Part shown: positions 18,963-26,905 of the stretch, one piece after another
How the letters are laid out: each line of letters starts with the position of its first letter
Numbering within the stretch: the stretch's first letter is position 1
Origin: Paenibacillus xylanexedens
GTDB taxonomy: Bacteria; Bacillota; Bacilli; Paenibacillales; Paenibacillaceae
Direction: 5' to 3'
Assembly (NCBI RefSeq): GCF_007676705.1
Contig: NZ_VEBF01000002.1
Coordinates: 1,612,001 to 1,676,000 of the forward strand
Length of the DNA stretch: 64,000 nt
Made by a program: the position numbers and the translations under genes
The notes under the pieces: model-generated
What the model was told of the DNA's origin: nothing
Seen by the model: the letters and a program-made list of their open reading frames with translations, nothing else
The model's database searches: none

Positions 18963-19130
18963 CTATACTTCACGCTTCTCCTCAGGTGCATATAGGATAC
19001 GCTGATAATCCGCGTCTCTGGTGTCCATATCGCCCAAGTACATTCGTTGATGTTCAGGCACACGTTCATAAGCCTCTTTTAGTCGGGTTCGATTGAACTC
19101 ACTCGGGTCCTCCAGGCGATTAGATCTCTT
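18963..19130 (-). CDS. Small conserved-looking ORF without a clear start codon
   Basis: A minus-strand frame of 55 codons reads RLEDPSEFNRTRL and later MYLGDMDTRDADYQRILY before a TAG, with strongly protein-like composition and codon use. It begins inside the last codons of the purine nucleoside phosphorylase gene (plus-one frame), and no ATG, GTG or TTG precedes the conserved-looking N-terminal part. Candidates are a CTG at 19115, a GTG near 19036 or an ATG near 19018, each giving a shortened product. It ends just before the terminator, so it is cotranscribed with the phosphorylase. Function unknown; it could be real with an unusual start or a decaying gene. Confidence 0.5.
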   Translation of the reverse strand, partial: KRSNRLEDPSEFNRTRLKEAYERVPEHQRMYLGDMDTRDADYQRILYAPEEKREV

Positions 19131-19938
19131 TCAAGATGCCTTTTACCAGCCCGATAAAGGTTGTTTTCACTTGGGCAGCCACTTCAATGACTTCATCATG
19201 ACTTAACGGCTGATCCAGAATGCCACAGGCCATGTTCGTCAGACAGGAAATACCCAGCACCTTCATCCCGCCATGAATAGCGACAATGGCTTCAGGTACC
19301 GTGGACATACCTACAGCATCCGCACCCATCGTACGAATCATGCGTATCTCGGCTGGTGTCTCATATGCCGGACCACTCCACCACGCATAGACACCTTGCT
19401 GCAGGCCAACGTTCTGCTCTTCTGCAACCTTCAGAGCGATGCTGCGCAGTTCGCGATTGTACACCTGGGACACATCAGGGAAGCGTACTCCCAGTTCAGC
19501 GTTATTCGGTCCCATCAACGGGTTATTGCCTACCAGGTTAATATGATCTGTAATGAGCATCAGTTGGCCCGGCTCAAAGCTTGTGTTGATCGCTCCGCAG
19601 GCATTCGTGATGAGTAATTGTTCAACACCCAGTGCCTTCATGATGCGAACCGGGAACGTCACTTCATCCAGTGTGAAACCTTCATAATAGTGAAGGCGTC
19701 CCTTCATTGCTACAACCGTTTTGCCCATCAGTTCACCAATCACCAGTTCATTGGCATGGCCGATGGCCTCGGATTGCGCAAAATACGGAATTTCTGTGTA
19801 GGGAATAACGGTGGCATTTTCGATCTCGTCCGCGAGTGCTCCCAGCCCCGAACCCAGAATCATGCCTACGGCAGGCTTGGTATGGATTCGGTTTAATATG
19901 TAATCTCTTGCTTCCTGAATATATGCGGATTGATGCAT
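19120..19938 (-). CDS. punA: Purine-nucleoside phosphorylase (trimeric type)
   Basis: The 272-aa enzyme matches the trimeric PNP family. Visible are the phosphate loop MILGSGLGALAD, GRLHYYEG with the phosphate-binding Arg and His, ITNACGAIN, the YETPAEIRM block with the ribose/base-binding Glu region, GADAVGMSTVPE, and SCLTNMA. It cleaves inosine, guanosine and deoxy forms to base and (deoxy)ribose 1-phosphate in purine salvage. AGGAGGATATCATT precedes the ATG. A small ORF overlaps its 3' end. Confidence 0.95.
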   Translation of the reverse strand: MHQSAYIQEARDYILNRIHTKPAVGMILGSGLGALADEIENATVIPYTEIPYFAQSEAIGHANELVIGELMGKTVVAMKGRLHYYEGFTLDEVTFPVRIMKALGVEQLLITNACGAINTSFEPGQLMLITDHINLVGNNPLMGPNNAELGVRFPDVSQVYNRELRSIALKVAEEQNVGLQQGVYAWWSGPAYETPAEIRMIRTMGADAVGMSTVPEAIVAIHGGMKVLGISCLTNMACGILDQPLSHDEVIEVAAQVKTTFIGLVKGILKEI

Positions 19939-20040
19939 AATGATATCCTCCTGATGATCTGAATTGAATTAACGAGGTACTACCAATCAAGTGTAATGAA
20001 CAATGGTCATGATGTAAATGGAAGCTGTTCTATATACAAT

Positions 20041-20073
20041 AAAAAAAAACGACCCTATGCTCCAGAATCGTTT
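20041..20073 (-). terminator. Terminator after the small membrane protein gene
   Basis: On the minus strand AAACGA and TCGTTT pair across a 16-nt loop and are followed by a long T-run. It separates the 56-codon gene from the phosphorylase gene. Confidence 0.6.
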
Positions 20074-20090
20074 AAAAACATGGACATACC

Positions 20091-20261
20091 CTAATCCAAT
20101 GTATATTTGTTTCTACTTTTCATGTAATCGATTGTCATGATCAGCAACAGCATGAATGTAGCAAACATCAGCGGTTTGGCAAAAGTACCTTCTTCAAAGA
20201 TATAATAGGCAGCGACCAAGTTTCCTGCAAATATCAACAGGTAATTGCGGGTGCGATCCAT
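20091..20261 (-). CDS. Small two-segment membrane protein
   Basis: A 56-aa frame on the minus strand begins with MDRTRNYLLIFAGNLVAAYY and has two hydrophobic segments (about residues 7-22 and 31-46) joined by a short acidic/polar turn (FEEGTFAKP), ending MKSRNKYTLD. The composition and the placement between a terminator and an intergenic region support a real gene. The upstream TGAGTTGAGAAG is a weak ribosome site. Function unknown. Confidence 0.65.
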   Translation of the reverse strand: MDRTRNYLLIFAGNLVAAYYIFEEGTFAKPLMFATFMLLLIMTIDYMKSRNKYTLD

Positions 20262-20419
20262 CTTCTCAACTCATTTCGGAAAAAAATATTGTTTCGAGAT
20301 TGCCTTTCTTTTACCTTATCACAATTTTCCATAAAAATCCATATACCTACACACATACAAGCGTAGTGTTCAATCATGCACCGAGATAGCCGTACTGTAT
20401 AATCTATATTGAGTACAGC

Positions 20420-20446
20420 AAAAAATCGGCCACATCGTGACCGATT
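20420..20446 (-). terminator. Terminator of the xylanase gene
   Basis: On the minus strand AATCGGTCAC/GTGGCCGATT forms a stem with a GAT loop, then TTTTTTG. Confidence 0.8.
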
Positions 20447-20465
20447 CTCTCCACTTCCCTGATGT

Positions 20466-21467
20466 TCAGGACATAGGGTTAATGATACGCCAAAATGATT
20501 CCTTTGGCTGCAACTGCTGATCAAAAACAAAGGGCCAATTTTTGCGTCCACGAACCGGGAAATGGTCCAGCCATGTATAATTGTCCGCTACTCCCCAGAA
20601 CGTCACAGAGGTAATGGATGATTTATACTCACGGAACAAATTAAAGATTTCTTCATATCGACGCTCCTGTAGCTCAGCCATCTCCGAAGTTGGCGCGGTG
20701 AGGTCCGTTCGACGATCCTCATAACGAAACACGGACATATCCAGCTCCGTAACATGCAACTGCACATCCAGTAAAGCATAACACTCAATAGCCATTCGGA
20801 TCTCCTCAATCGAAGGACCATGAATATTCCAATGCCCCTGCAACCCAATCCCGTGTACAGGTGCTCCCTTGTCCAGCAAAGACCGAACCAGATTGTAGAT
20901 CTTCTCCCGTTTGACCGGATCCGTCTCATTGTAGTCATTATAGAAAAGAAGGGCATTTGGATCAGCTTCATGAGCCATACTGAACGCTTGCAGCAAATAA
21001 TCTTCTCCCACCAGCTCTAACCACTTCGTGTCCCGCATGAACAGATCGGTCTTATCTTCAACAGCTTCATTGACGACATCCCACGCATATATTTGCCCCT
21101 TATACCGACCTACTACCGTATCAATATGTTGCTTCAAGCGAGATAATAGCAACTCTCTGGAAGCGGGAGCACCTGAGGTATCCTCAAAGACCCATTTCGA
21201 TGTTTGATTATGCCAGACCAAAGTATGTCCGCGAACCCCAATCCCTCGGGCAACAGCAAAATCAACAATTTTATCCGCCGCCTCAAAAGTATAACGATTC
21301 TCTTCTGGGTGGATTTCTTCGAATTTCATCTGATTTTCAGCGGTGATGCTATTGAAGTGCTTGGCGATAAACTCCCCTTCGGACTGCAACATTCGGGTAT
21401 GTACAGCAGCACCTATTTTGAACTTGTTGGCATAAGCAGCATGTAGTGATGGAATTTCTGATGACAT
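20466..21467 (-). CDS. Intracellular GH10 endo-1,4-beta-xylanase
   Basis: The 333-aa enzyme is a single GH10 (beta/alpha)8 domain without signal peptide or binding modules. Acid/base Glu134 lies in WDVVNEAVED, nucleophile Glu241 in HVTELDMS, and substrate-subsite motifs TAENQMKFE, GHTLVWHNQ and TFWGVADNYTW are all present. The compact signal-less form matches intracellular xylanases such as those of Geobacillus, which trim imported xylo-oligosaccharides. The ATG follows GGGAGGAATTGTAA. Monocistronic; a GH43 enzyme 5 kb away likely continues the pathway. Confidence 0.95.
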   Translation of the reverse strand: MSSEIPSLHAAYANKFKIGAAVHTRMLQSEGEFIAKHFNSITAENQMKFEEIHPEENRYTFEAADKIVDFAVARGIGVRGHTLVWHNQTSKWVFEDTSGAPASRELLLSRLKQHIDTVVGRYKGQIYAWDVVNEAVEDKTDLFMRDTKWLELVGEDYLLQAFSMAHEADPNALLFYNDYNETDPVKREKIYNLVRSLLDKGAPVHGIGLQGHWNIHGPSIEEIRMAIECYALLDVQLHVTELDMSVFRYEDRRTDLTAPTSEMAELQERRYEEIFNLFREYKSSITSVTFWGVADNYTWLDHFPVRGRKNWPFVFDQQLQPKESFWRIINPMS

Positions 21468-21510
21468 TTACAATTCCTCCCTGCCTGTTTTTATCCATCA
21501 TACCGCTTTA

Positions 21511-21524
21511 TGAATGCGCTTACC
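21511..21524 (-). promoter_or_regulatory. Possible cre (CcpA) site before the xylanase
   Basis: On the minus strand GGTAAGCGCATTCA differs at about two positions from the catabolite-responsive consensus TGWNANCGNTNWCA and lies 44 nt before the ATG. Catabolite repression of xylanase genes is usual in Bacillales. Sequence match only. Confidence 0.35.
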
Positions 21525-21591
21525 ATGAACAGATTAAACATCTTTCCCCTCATATTTAACTATTATTGGTCCCTATCCCTGTTCGTAAAAC

Positions 21592-21647
21592 AAAAACACC
21601 CCCATGTTCCACTGCCCAGGGCAACAGAACTATTTTCATGGAAGGTG
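21592..21647 (-). terminator. Probable terminator
   Basis: On the minus strand CACCTTCCATG pairs imperfectly with CATGGGGGTG across a 30-nt loop, followed by TTTTTGTTTT. It would end the 115-codon gene upstream of it. Confidence 0.55.
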
Positions 21648-21703
21648 CTTTGTAATAGTGATATTCCGTTGATTCAACTCAGGTTTGGAAATGGTATTAA
21701 GCG

Positions 21704-22051
21704 TTATAGCTTGTCGACCTGTAATAAAGTCACCTGTTTCAGTGTACATGCCGGGTTAATCTGCTCCTCGGACAGAATGTTAAGCTTGATCAGACTTTTC
21801 AGCTTATGGCTGTCCACCTTGGACAACAATCGCCAGATATCTGGGTCAGGCAGAGCAGCATACAACTTCTGATCATCGTATTCTTTACGTTGCTGAAGCA
21901 CCGTCTTCACCGTGTAATTCCCAACCTGTGTCTCATAGACACCTTGTTCCGCGCAATACGCGACAATCTCATCTCGTAGCACAGACAACTGTTGCTCAAT
22001 ATTTTTTTGCTGTTGCTTTAATTCAAAGTAGGTTTGCACTTTCTCTTCCAT
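21704..22051 (-). CDS. Small hypothetical protein with N-terminal coiled coil
   Basis: Not recognised. The 115-aa product begins with a Gln/Glu/Lys-rich heptad-like helix (YFELKQQQKNIEQQLSVLRD) and continues with a mixed region rich in Leu and Lys. No membrane segment or catalytic motif is seen. ATG at 22051 lies 10 nt after GAGGAG; a GTG 9 nt earlier is too close to that site. It stands alone with its own terminator. Confidence 0.75.
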   Translation of the reverse strand: MEEKVQTYFELKQQQKNIEQQLSVLRDEIVAYCAEQGVYETQVGNYTVKTVLQQRKEYDDQKLYAALPDPDIWRLLSKVDSHKLKSLIKLNILSEEQINPACTLKQVTLLQVDKL

Positions 22052-22149
22052 AACGATCACGCTCCTCTACTACCATAGGTATGCAAGGAACGCTGGTTTA
22101 GGACAGGCTGTTTATTTTATTTGCAAAAATGTCGTCTTACTATTCCTAA

Positions 22150-23022
22150 TCACAGCAGATATTCATTCAAATATGGATTATGGACAGCCATGCTGTGAAC
22201 CCGTTCCATTACATTTGGCCCCATGGGTACATCCACAACGCGCTTTAACAGAATCCAGCGAAGACAAGCTACAGCTTCAAAAACCTGCTCCTCTTCCAGC
22301 GTGTACGTATAACTTGCAGAACGTGCAAATTGAGCGCGATATATCTCGCCGTAACTTCCCCCATTATAGATGGTGATCAGAAAAACAGACCATGCCATAT
22401 CGTACCTCGGATCGCCGTATTGCCCATTGGTCCAATCGATAATAGTGTAATAGTCGTCCATTTCAAGAATATTTCCCAGATTATAATCGCCATGAATCAA
22501 ATGGTCCTGCCTGATCTGAACAAGCTGGATCAAGTTTGCGAGAAGATCATGAATATCTTTATGTAATTCAATTTGAGGAAAAAAGTATTCAACAAAATTA
22601 TATCTGGATATGTATTCTCCATCTTCTCCAGCACACACTTTGTTCACCGGATAACGGTGGACATCCATTAATCGCTCAGCCAACCGTGTCAGTTTAACTT
22701 GCGTTAATTGGGTAACCGGCTCGCCATCATAGCTTGTTAACAGCACTGGATTTTGTTGTTCGTCTAATCCCCAACCGTAGGGCTTGGAAACACGAATTCC
22801 ACTTTGATGAAGCTTGGATAATAACCGATATTGTTTGGCGATATCCGGTTTTGAATCCCTGTTCCATACCTTCAACGCGTACCGATGATCACCCATTTCG
22901 ATTCTCATCACACTCGCTTCCAGTCCAGGTACCAAGGGGATGATCCGATGCTCCTGTTCAATCACCTGCTGGACACGTTCATCCAGTTGCATCCAATCTA
23001 TCTGGTTAAGTTGAATGGTCAT
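22150..23022 (-). CDS. Aminoglycoside-phosphotransferase-like kinase
   Basis: The 290-aa protein has a protein-kinase-like fold of the APH family: an N-lobe with YALKVWNRD (Lys), the catalytic loop HGDYNLGNIL and the metal-binding IIDWTNGQYGDPRYD. APH-like proteins phosphorylate antibiotics, choline, homoserine or sugars; nothing here selects among these. ATG at 23022 is preceded by GGAGGAGAACG; a start 21 nt further up lies on top of that site. A DinB-like gene precedes it by 41 nt on the same strand. Confidence 0.82.
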   Translation of the reverse strand: MTIQLNQIDWMQLDERVQQVIEQEHRIIPLVPGLEASVMRIEMGDHRYALKVWNRDSKPDIAKQYRLLSKLHQSGIRVSKPYGWGLDEQQNPVLLTSYDGEPVTQLTQVKLTRLAERLMDVHRYPVNKVCAGEDGEYISRYNFVEYFFPQIELHKDIHDLLANLIQLVQIRQDHLIHGDYNLGNILEMDDYYTIIDWTNGQYGDPRYDMAWSVFLITIYNGGSYGEIYRAQFARSASYTYTLEEEQVFEAVACLRWILLKRVVDVPMGPNVMERVHSMAVHNPYLNEYLL

Positions 23023-23063
23023 CGTTCTCCTCCGTTCATTCATGCCATACCCCTCTCTCCCTG

Positions 23064-23543
23064 TTAGTCAGGTATAATCAGGCCTTTGCCAATGACATTG
23101 GCGGATACCGGCTGCTTGCCCAATTCTCTGGACCATACGGACAGCTGTCCCATATGGTGAATCTCATGGGCGATCACATGTCGCATGACTTCTCCCCATG
23201 AATCTGTACCGACCTTGCCAGCTGAGCGATGATCAATATAAGCTCTTTTTTCCATACTCGGCTCCCAAGCTGTAACAAATGCCTCCACATCAGGACGTAA
23301 CTTGCGATCCAATCGCCTTACCGCCTCAAGATTCTGATAGTTTGCAAAATCTTCTGCATCATCCGGTTTGCCCTGAAGCAACTGAAGCCAGCTCCACTCT
23401 ACATCAATGATATGAAAAAACGTTTGTAATATGTTGCCTACTCCGCCTGTGCGAGGCCGAATCAATTCTTCAAGCGATACATCTTCACACCACGCATACC
23501 ATTGCTCACGTACCATCCAGTTATAACGAAAGAATGTTTCCAT
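23064..23543 (-). CDS. DinB-family protein
   Basis: The 159-aa four-helix protein belongs to the DinB/YfiT-like group. The three metal-ligand histidines appear as FFHIIDVEW and VIAHEIHHMGQ. Members are often induced by DNA damage or act as metal-dependent thiol (bacillithiol) transferases. It may be cotranscribed with the APH-like kinase downstream and the GNAT gene 29 nt upstream. Confidence 0.85.
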   Translation of the reverse strand: METFFRYNWMVREQWYAWCEDVSLEELIRPRTGGVGNILQTFFHIIDVEWSWLQLLQGKPDDAEDFANYQNLEAVRRLDRKLRPDVEAFVTAWEPSMEKRAYIDHRSAGKVGTDSWGEVMRHVIAHEIHHMGQLSVWSRELGKQPVSANVIGKGLIIPD

Positions 23544-23572
23544 TGGTATATTCCCCTTATCGGCTATATTTT

Positions 23573-24109
23573 TCAGAGAGCTTTGATCAATTCTGTATTG
23601 GCAAAGGTTTCATCCGAATGTTCAAGATCACCATAAATTCCGCTGACCTGATTGAATCCGGATTTGATCCAAAAGCGTAAAGCAGGCCAATTTTTGAGCG
23701 CTACGTTGATTCGAATTTCCTTGTAACCAAGTTCGGAAAAGTAACGAGTCAACGCCTGAATTAATTCTTGTCCATACCCCTGCTTCTGGATCTCGCTCTG
23801 GATATATAGAAATTCAAGATAGATTGATTCTTCCGAGGGGTAACCATGATATATACTTAACAAACCAATATAGCGGTCATCCTCATTCGTGCGAATGGAT
23901 TGAATTCGATAATTCTCCAGCCTCCCTCCCGGCGGAAGGTGGCCTTCTTCAAAACATTCTTTCACATAATTCCGATCATGCTCTTGTCCATCCCATTGAT
24001 GTAAGTACCGACTGGTCTCATATATGGACTCAAGTTCAGGAATATCGGATTCTTCCACATTCGAGATAATAAGTCGGTCTGACTTCCATTCTACTGGAAG
24101 TTGTTTCAT
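23573..24109 (-). CDS. GNAT N-acetyltransferase
   Basis: The 178-aa protein shows GNAT motif A as EFLYIQSEIQKQGYGQELIQAL and motif B as NWPALRFWIKSGFNQV. Acceptor unknown. ATG at 24109 follows TGGAG by 8 nt. It is the first gene of a three-gene minus-strand set (GNAT, DinB, APH-like kinase) that could serve stress or antibiotic tolerance (inference). A MITE-like repeat lies directly upstream. Confidence 0.82.
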   Translation of the reverse strand: MKQLPVEWKSDRLIISNVEESDIPELESIYETSRYLHQWDGQEHDRNYVKECFEEGHLPPGGRLENYRIQSIRTNEDDRYIGLLSIYHGYPSEESIYLEFLYIQSEIQKQGYGQELIQALTRYFSELGYKEIRINVALKNWPALRFWIKSGFNQVSGIYGDLEHSDETFANTELIKAL

Positions 24110-24150
24110 CGTAATCACTCCATTTTTACGTTCTATATAAGTTAAACTAT

Positions 24151-24349
24151 TGAATATTTACACTGGACTCTCCGATGACAGAACAACCTTCCGATCGCTG
24201 TTATCCCCAGATTTTTTTGATTCCTTTTCTAAAGGAAAAATCCGGGGATAAAGGCGAGGTATATGCTTCCGAAGTAGCTTTCTTGCAGAAAGCTTTTAGC
24301 TCCGCTTCTTCAGGTCCTTTCTGTCCTCTTCGTTACGTGTAAATATTCA
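24151..24349. repeat. MITE-like intergenic element with 13-bp terminal inverted repeats
   Basis: A 199-bp element begins TGAATATTTACAC (24151-24163) and ends with its exact inverse GTGTAAATATTCA (24337-24349). Inside are two strong hairpins: TTATCCCC...GGGGATAA (about 24200-24259) and AGCTTTCT/AGAAAGCT (about 24280-24298) with GAAGC/GCTTC flanks. It encodes nothing. The layout fits a non-autonomous transposable or REP-like repeat. No target duplication is obvious. Confidence 0.65.
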
Positions 24350-24356
24350 GTTCAAT

Positions 24357-24635
24357 TTATTTAGTTAATTTCTTTTTTATATACAAGATTACATGAATCC
24401 CCGCATAAATAAACAGGACATTGAACAAGTATAGAAGTACGTTTAAATGGATGCCAGATATAAACCAGATTGTTCCATCCGAGTTGGCATAATGATAATC
24501 CGTAAAGAATCGGATCGGGAAACCATACTCTGTTCGAAGCGGTCCATCTTCAGTATGTAAGGTGCCAGGAATACATATGATGGCTAACACAGCAAGCCAG
24601 GCTGATAGATTCATTATTCTTTTGTTTATTGTCAA
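24357..24635 (-). CDS. Small two-segment membrane protein
   Basis: Unrecognised 92-aa protein with hydrophobic segments at about 8-24 and 57-86, joined by an extracytoplasmic loop of 30 residues (TEDGPLRTEYG), and a Lys-rich tail. It starts with TTG at 24635 after AGGGGGAG. It is 12 nt behind a membrane-anchored gene and ends next to the MITE-like element; probably the last gene of the isochorismatase transcript. Confidence 0.7.
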   Translation of the reverse strand: MTINKRIMNLSAWLAVLAIICIPGTLHTEDGPLRTEYGFPIRFFTDYHYANSDGTIWFISGIHLNVLLYLFNVLFIYAGIHVILYIKKKLTK

Positions 24636-24647
24636 AACATCTCCCCC

Positions 24648-25130
24648 TTATTCAACACTAACGGTATCTTTACCAAAATACGTCCCTTCCAACTTTTGAT
24701 CCATAAAGTCTCTTAAGTCCTTCTGATCAAGTATATATTTCGAATCTCTATTAAATCTGCTTTTTCTGGATACAATGATCTGTTTCCGATTGTATTGAAT
24801 TGTAACTTCAGCGTTATGCTTTAATCTCAAAGCAATTCCTGCACTAATGCTTCCTGTGACATCATCTACTGGTATTTTGGCTGATTCCGGGGCTGCATTC
24901 AGCCAGCCGACTATACGGCTAATGTCTTCTTTACTTAACGTAACATTGTCAATACTAACGTGTCCTCCACCGTCGCCTGTCCTGGTGTACACGACTATGC
25001 TCATCTCTGAGCTTATCACTTGATTTCTCGAAATCGGCTTATTTGGATCAGGGTTACTCGTGATTAGAAAATACAAAAACATGATTGCCGCACCTATGAA
25101 AAACCAGAATCGCCTACGTTTTCCTAGCAT
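24648..25130 (-). CDS. Membrane-anchored hypothetical protein
   Basis: The 160-aa product has Arg/Lys at the N-terminus, one hydrophobic segment (residues 8-24), then an outward-facing domain of about 135 residues with no known motif. Its ATG overlaps the TAA of the isochorismatase-like gene (TAATG), which suggests translational coupling. Confidence 0.75.
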   Translation of the reverse strand: MLGKRRRFWFFIGAAIMFLYFLITSNPDPNKPISRNQVISSEMSIVVYTRTGDGGGHVSIDNVTLSKEDISRIVGWLNAAPESAKIPVDDVTGSISAGIALRLKHNAEVTIQYNRKQIIVSRKSRFNRDSKYILDQKDLRDFMDQKLEGTYFGKDTVSVE

Positions 25131-25651
25131 TACAGCGCATTCTCCGAATCCACCACGTTGGCAAACAGTCTCAGTACCGTATTGTGATGTTCAATAATCT
25201 GCTCCGCTTGAAGCGTCTTTGAATTCCATGTGCTGTGCGCATCTTGAACCAGATTGACCGTGTAACCCAGACTGTACGCTCTGCGGCAAGTCGTGTCTAC
25301 ACATACCTCGGTCTGTATACCCGCGAGAATCAACTCCGTCACGCCATCTTCTTGCAATTTCAGATGCAGATTGGTTTCGTGAAACGAATCCGGTGTCTTT
25401 TTTTCGATAACGAGGTCACCAGCTATAGGTGCAATGGACGGATGGATGTCCCACCCCGGTGTTCCTCGTTCCAGTGGACTGCCTGCCCCTTCGCTGTGCT
25501 GGATATATATGATGGAATGCCCTGCTTCACGGGCCTTGGCCATTAACATCTGGATCTTTTGAAGCAATCGTTCCCCTTGATATACGGGATCTGCTTCATC
25601 AAACATCGCTACCTGTACGTCAATAATTAGAAGTGCACAATGCGTTGTCAT
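25130..25651 (-). CDS. Isochorismatase-family cysteine hydrolase
   Basis: The 173-aa protein contains the catalytic triad of the family: Asp11 in LLIIDVQ, Lys in EKKTPDSF, and Cys in TEVCVDTTCR, with the cis-peptide loop GIQTEVC. Such enzymes hydrolyse amides (nicotinamide, ureas, carbamates) or isochorismate. The ATG at 25651 follows AGGAGGAAAGAAAG. First gene of a small operon with two membrane proteins. Confidence 0.88.
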   Translation of the reverse strand: MTTHCALLIIDVQVAMFDEADPVYQGERLLQKIQMLMAKAREAGHSIIYIQHSEGAGSPLERGTPGWDIHPSIAPIAGDLVIEKKTPDSFHETNLHLKLQEDGVTELILAGIQTEVCVDTTCRRAYSLGYTVNLVQDAHSTWNSKTLQAEQIIEHHNTVLRLFANVVDSENAL

Positions 25652-25681
25652 CTTTCTTTCCTCCTGACCAATCAATTTAAT

Positions 25682-26104
25682 TCAGCTCTTTCTTCTTTGC
25701 ATTTTTAACAAAACTTCCATTCCCATATCAATCAGTACAAATAGGATAGCAGCAAGAACGCCAAATAAGGTCAGAACTAACGTCTCTTTGAAATCCAAGA
25801 TTGCTTCTCCTGCGCCCATGACCACGTAATAAATATACATGCCTAAAACTCCAGCACATGCATAACTCAATATCCTAGTACTTAGATACAATACATGATT
25901 GTCGAATTGTATTCGGCTGAGCAGATAGTCCACCAGTATCGATAAAGGTAGCCCGATCAATACGATCAGGGGAGTCGCGTATACCAAATAAATAACAATG
26001 TAAAAATCAAAACTGTAGGATTCATTCATCGATATGATACTTGCAGCCAAAGTAAAACAAATAATGGTTAGAACGGATGTCATCAGCTTTCTTCCCATGT
26101 TCAT
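25682..26104 (-). CDS. Four-segment membrane protein of unknown function
   Basis: The 140-aa product has four hydrophobic segments (about 8-26, 35-57, 77-98, 106-128). No known domain is recognised. TTGGAGTGATGAG precedes the ATG. It lies 30 nt upstream of the isochorismatase-like gene on the same strand. Confidence 0.75.
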   Translation of the reverse strand: MNMGRKLMTSVLTIICFTLAASIISMNESYSFDFYIVIYLVYATPLIVLIGLPLSILVDYLLSRIQFDNHVLYLSTRILSYACAGVLGMYIYYVVMGAGEAILDFKETLVLTLFGVLAAILFVLIDMGMEVLLKMQRRKS

Positions 26105-26145
26105 CTCATCACTCCAAGTAAGTTATCTCTATTCATTGGATGTGC

Positions 26146-26691
26146 TCATGCGTCAGATTTTGCCGGTTGCCATCCGATTTCTTGAGACCAACTATGTGCT
26201 CTCTGTAATATGCTCCACACCGTTGGCCCTTTTCCTTCAACATATTTGGGACGCTCATCTTTATACAATGACATGAGTCTGTGCTTTTCTTCCGCATAGT
26301 TCAAACAATCTTCTGGATGCTCCCTTAAATAGTCTCTGAACAGCAAGGTCATCTGCTCGGAGAAACTGCCTGCCTGTCTAACGTGTATATGTATCCTTCT
26401 GCTTCCGGGCTCTTCACGAAAGTAACGTTTAGTCTTGTCCGGATTTTCTGCTCTGAATACAAATCCGACTGTTTCGATCTCACGTTTGTAGTCCAACAAA
26501 TTTTCATACTGGGAAACAGAAATTTGTATATCTATGATGGGTTTGGCATCTATTCCAACAATTGAAGTGGACCCAACATGGTCAATCCGCACGGCCTTTT
26601 CTCCCAACGCTTCTCTTAATTTCGAACCCGTTTCGAGAAACAAAATAGGCCATGCCGGATCATACTTTGCGATTCTCCATTGATCCTCCAT
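26146..26691 (-). CDS. GrpB-family nucleotidyltransferase-like protein
   Basis: The 181-aa protein is a GrpB-type member of the nucleotidyltransferase fold, with HVGSTSIVGIDAKPIIDIQI (Ser and two Asp ligands) and a late HIHV motif. GrpB proteins are often linked to CoaE or metabolite housekeeping, but their substrate is mostly unknown. AAGGAGGAGTTGC precedes the ATG. Confidence 0.87.
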   Translation of the reverse strand: MEDQWRIAKYDPAWPILFLETGSKLREALGEKAVRIDHVGSTSIVGIDAKPIIDIQISVSQYENLLDYKREIETVGFVFRAENPDKTKRYFREEPGSRRIHIHVRQAGSFSEQMTLLFRDYLREHPEDCLNYAEEKHRLMSLYKDERPKYVEGKGPTVWSILQRAHSWSQEIGWQPAKSDA

Positions 26692-26863
26692 GCAACTCCT
26701 CCTTGGTTATTCAATCAAGCTATATAATTAATAACAAGTTCTTTTAACCTTTTGTTACATATAAATTATTTAAGGGATGCCATAAAGATAACAGGGGCAC
26801 CTTCCGAATCTAAATACCTCTCTTCTATTGGCGTGTATTAATATATCTATATTTTGACACAAA

Positions 26864-26900
26864 TCAAAAAAAAGAGAAGGACCATTAGGCCCTCCCCTTC
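26864..26900 (-). terminator. Terminator of the GH43 gene
   Basis: On the minus strand a GGGCC/GGTCC-based stem with TAAT loop is followed by CTCTTTTTTTTG. Confidence 0.75.
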
Positions 26901-26905
26901 ACTTC

